Source: Brevibacillus sp. (lineage in GTDB: Bacteria; Bacillota; Bacilli; Brevibacillales; Brevibacillaceae). From it: a DNA stretch of 5,726 nt. The position numbers and the translations under genes were made by a program. Position 1 is the first letter of the stretch. Every line of letters starts with the position of its first letter. The stretch covers positions 1 through 5,726 of the forward strand of contig JARDZO010000320.1 in assembly GCA_029240815.1 (NCBI GenBank), in the 5' to 3' direction. Below, in pieces: positions 5,637-5,726 of the stretch. Below the pieces are notes generated by a model, which had not been told where the DNA came from, did not search any database, and saw nothing but the letters and a program-made list of their open reading frames with translations.

Positions 5637-5726
5637 ATGGCATTAATCGATATTGCGGACATCAAACAAGAGATGTCCAGTATGGCTAAGCGTTTAGCAG
5701 ATATCAGGGGGTCTCTTTGACCTCCC
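5637..5726 (+). CDS. prfB: Peptide chain release factor 2 (RF2), N-terminal part, with programmed +1 frameshift; cut by window
   Basis: RF2 reads UGA and UAA stop codons and triggers release of the finished peptide. The ATG at 5637 has GAAGGTGAT (5621-5629) seven bases upstream. The zero frame reads MALIDIADIKQEMSSMAKRL, then ADIRGSL, then TGA at 5718-5720, only 27 codons in. The bases around it are AGG GGG TCT CTT TGA C, the conserved RF2 shift site: an internal Shine-Dalgarno AGGGGG, three bases, the slippery CTT and the poor-context stop TGAC. A +1 shift at CTT gives GSL-DLP, matching the RF2 family (RGSLDL in Bacillus, RGYLD in E. coli). The main part of the protein, including the SPF and GGQ motifs, lies past the right edge. 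The early stop is therefore regulatory and not a mutation. Confidence 0.95.
5706..5721 (+). promoter_or_regulatory. Programmed +1 ribosomal frameshift site of prfB
   Basis: The elements in order are AGGGGG (5706-5711) as internal Shine-Dalgarno, a 3-base spacer TCT, the slippery codon CTT (5715-5717), the in-frame stop TGA (5718-5720) and a following C (5721). Spacing is the same as in E. coli prfB. When RF2 is scarce, the ribosome pauses at UGA and slips from CUU to UUU, continuing in the +1 frame; when RF2 is plentiful, it terminates. This is the established autoregulatory loop of RF2. Confidence 0.95.

Noticed and set aside
5718..5720. Early TGA in prfB as a nonsense mutation or pseudogene
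   Set aside because: All elements of the conserved RF2 frameshift site surround it in correct spacing.

Overview
The window looks like a chromosomal segment of a low-to-mid GC Gram-positive bacterium of the order Bacillales. The evidence is the order hpf (long form) - secA - prfB, which is the Bacillus subtilis yvyD-secA-prfB arrangement, together with strong Shine-Dalgarno sequences, a TTG start and T-tailed terminators. Brevibacillus or another Paenibacillaceae member is a plausible guess, but it rests on general protein flavour and not on any search.

Layout, all on the + strand. Positions 2-481 hold the end of the ribosome hibernation factor gene hpf, cut at the left edge and closed by a hairpin at 515-541. 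Positions 541-693 hold a probable extended -10 promoter and the leader of secA. Positions 694-3216 encode a SecA ATPase of 840 residues, complete in its motor domains but lacking the usual C-terminal cysteine-rich zinc tail. It is closed by a strong terminator at 3231-3276. Positions 3389-4828 encode a secreted subtilisin-family (S8) protease with signal peptide, acidic propeptide and a full catalytic set, followed by a textbook terminator at 4839-4871. Positions 5053-5520 hold an unrecognised open frame with a good ribosome binding site and its own likely promoter. From 5637 to the right edge is the start of prfB (release factor 2), including its programmed +1 frameshift site at 5706-5721.

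Functionally, the outer genes are housekeeping: ribosome dormancy (HPF), protein export (SecA) and UGA/UAA termination (RF2). The protease would be an export substrate of a Sec system. The protease and the orphan frame lie between secA and prfB, which are commonly neighbours in Bacillales, so the roughly 2.4 kb between them looks like an insertion or lineage-specific addition. The two inserted genes share an 11-base upstream word, CGAACGATTCT, with CAT at the same distance behind it, and the same GGGGGAATG at the ribosome binding site, which hints at shared control.

I do not see a wholly new system. The points most worth following are the missing SecA zinc tail, the shared leader of the inserted genes with nearby inverted repeats, the hairpin inside the orphan frame, and a sequence able to pair with the prfB ribosome binding site. 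No tRNA, rRNA, CRISPR array or insertion sequence was seen.
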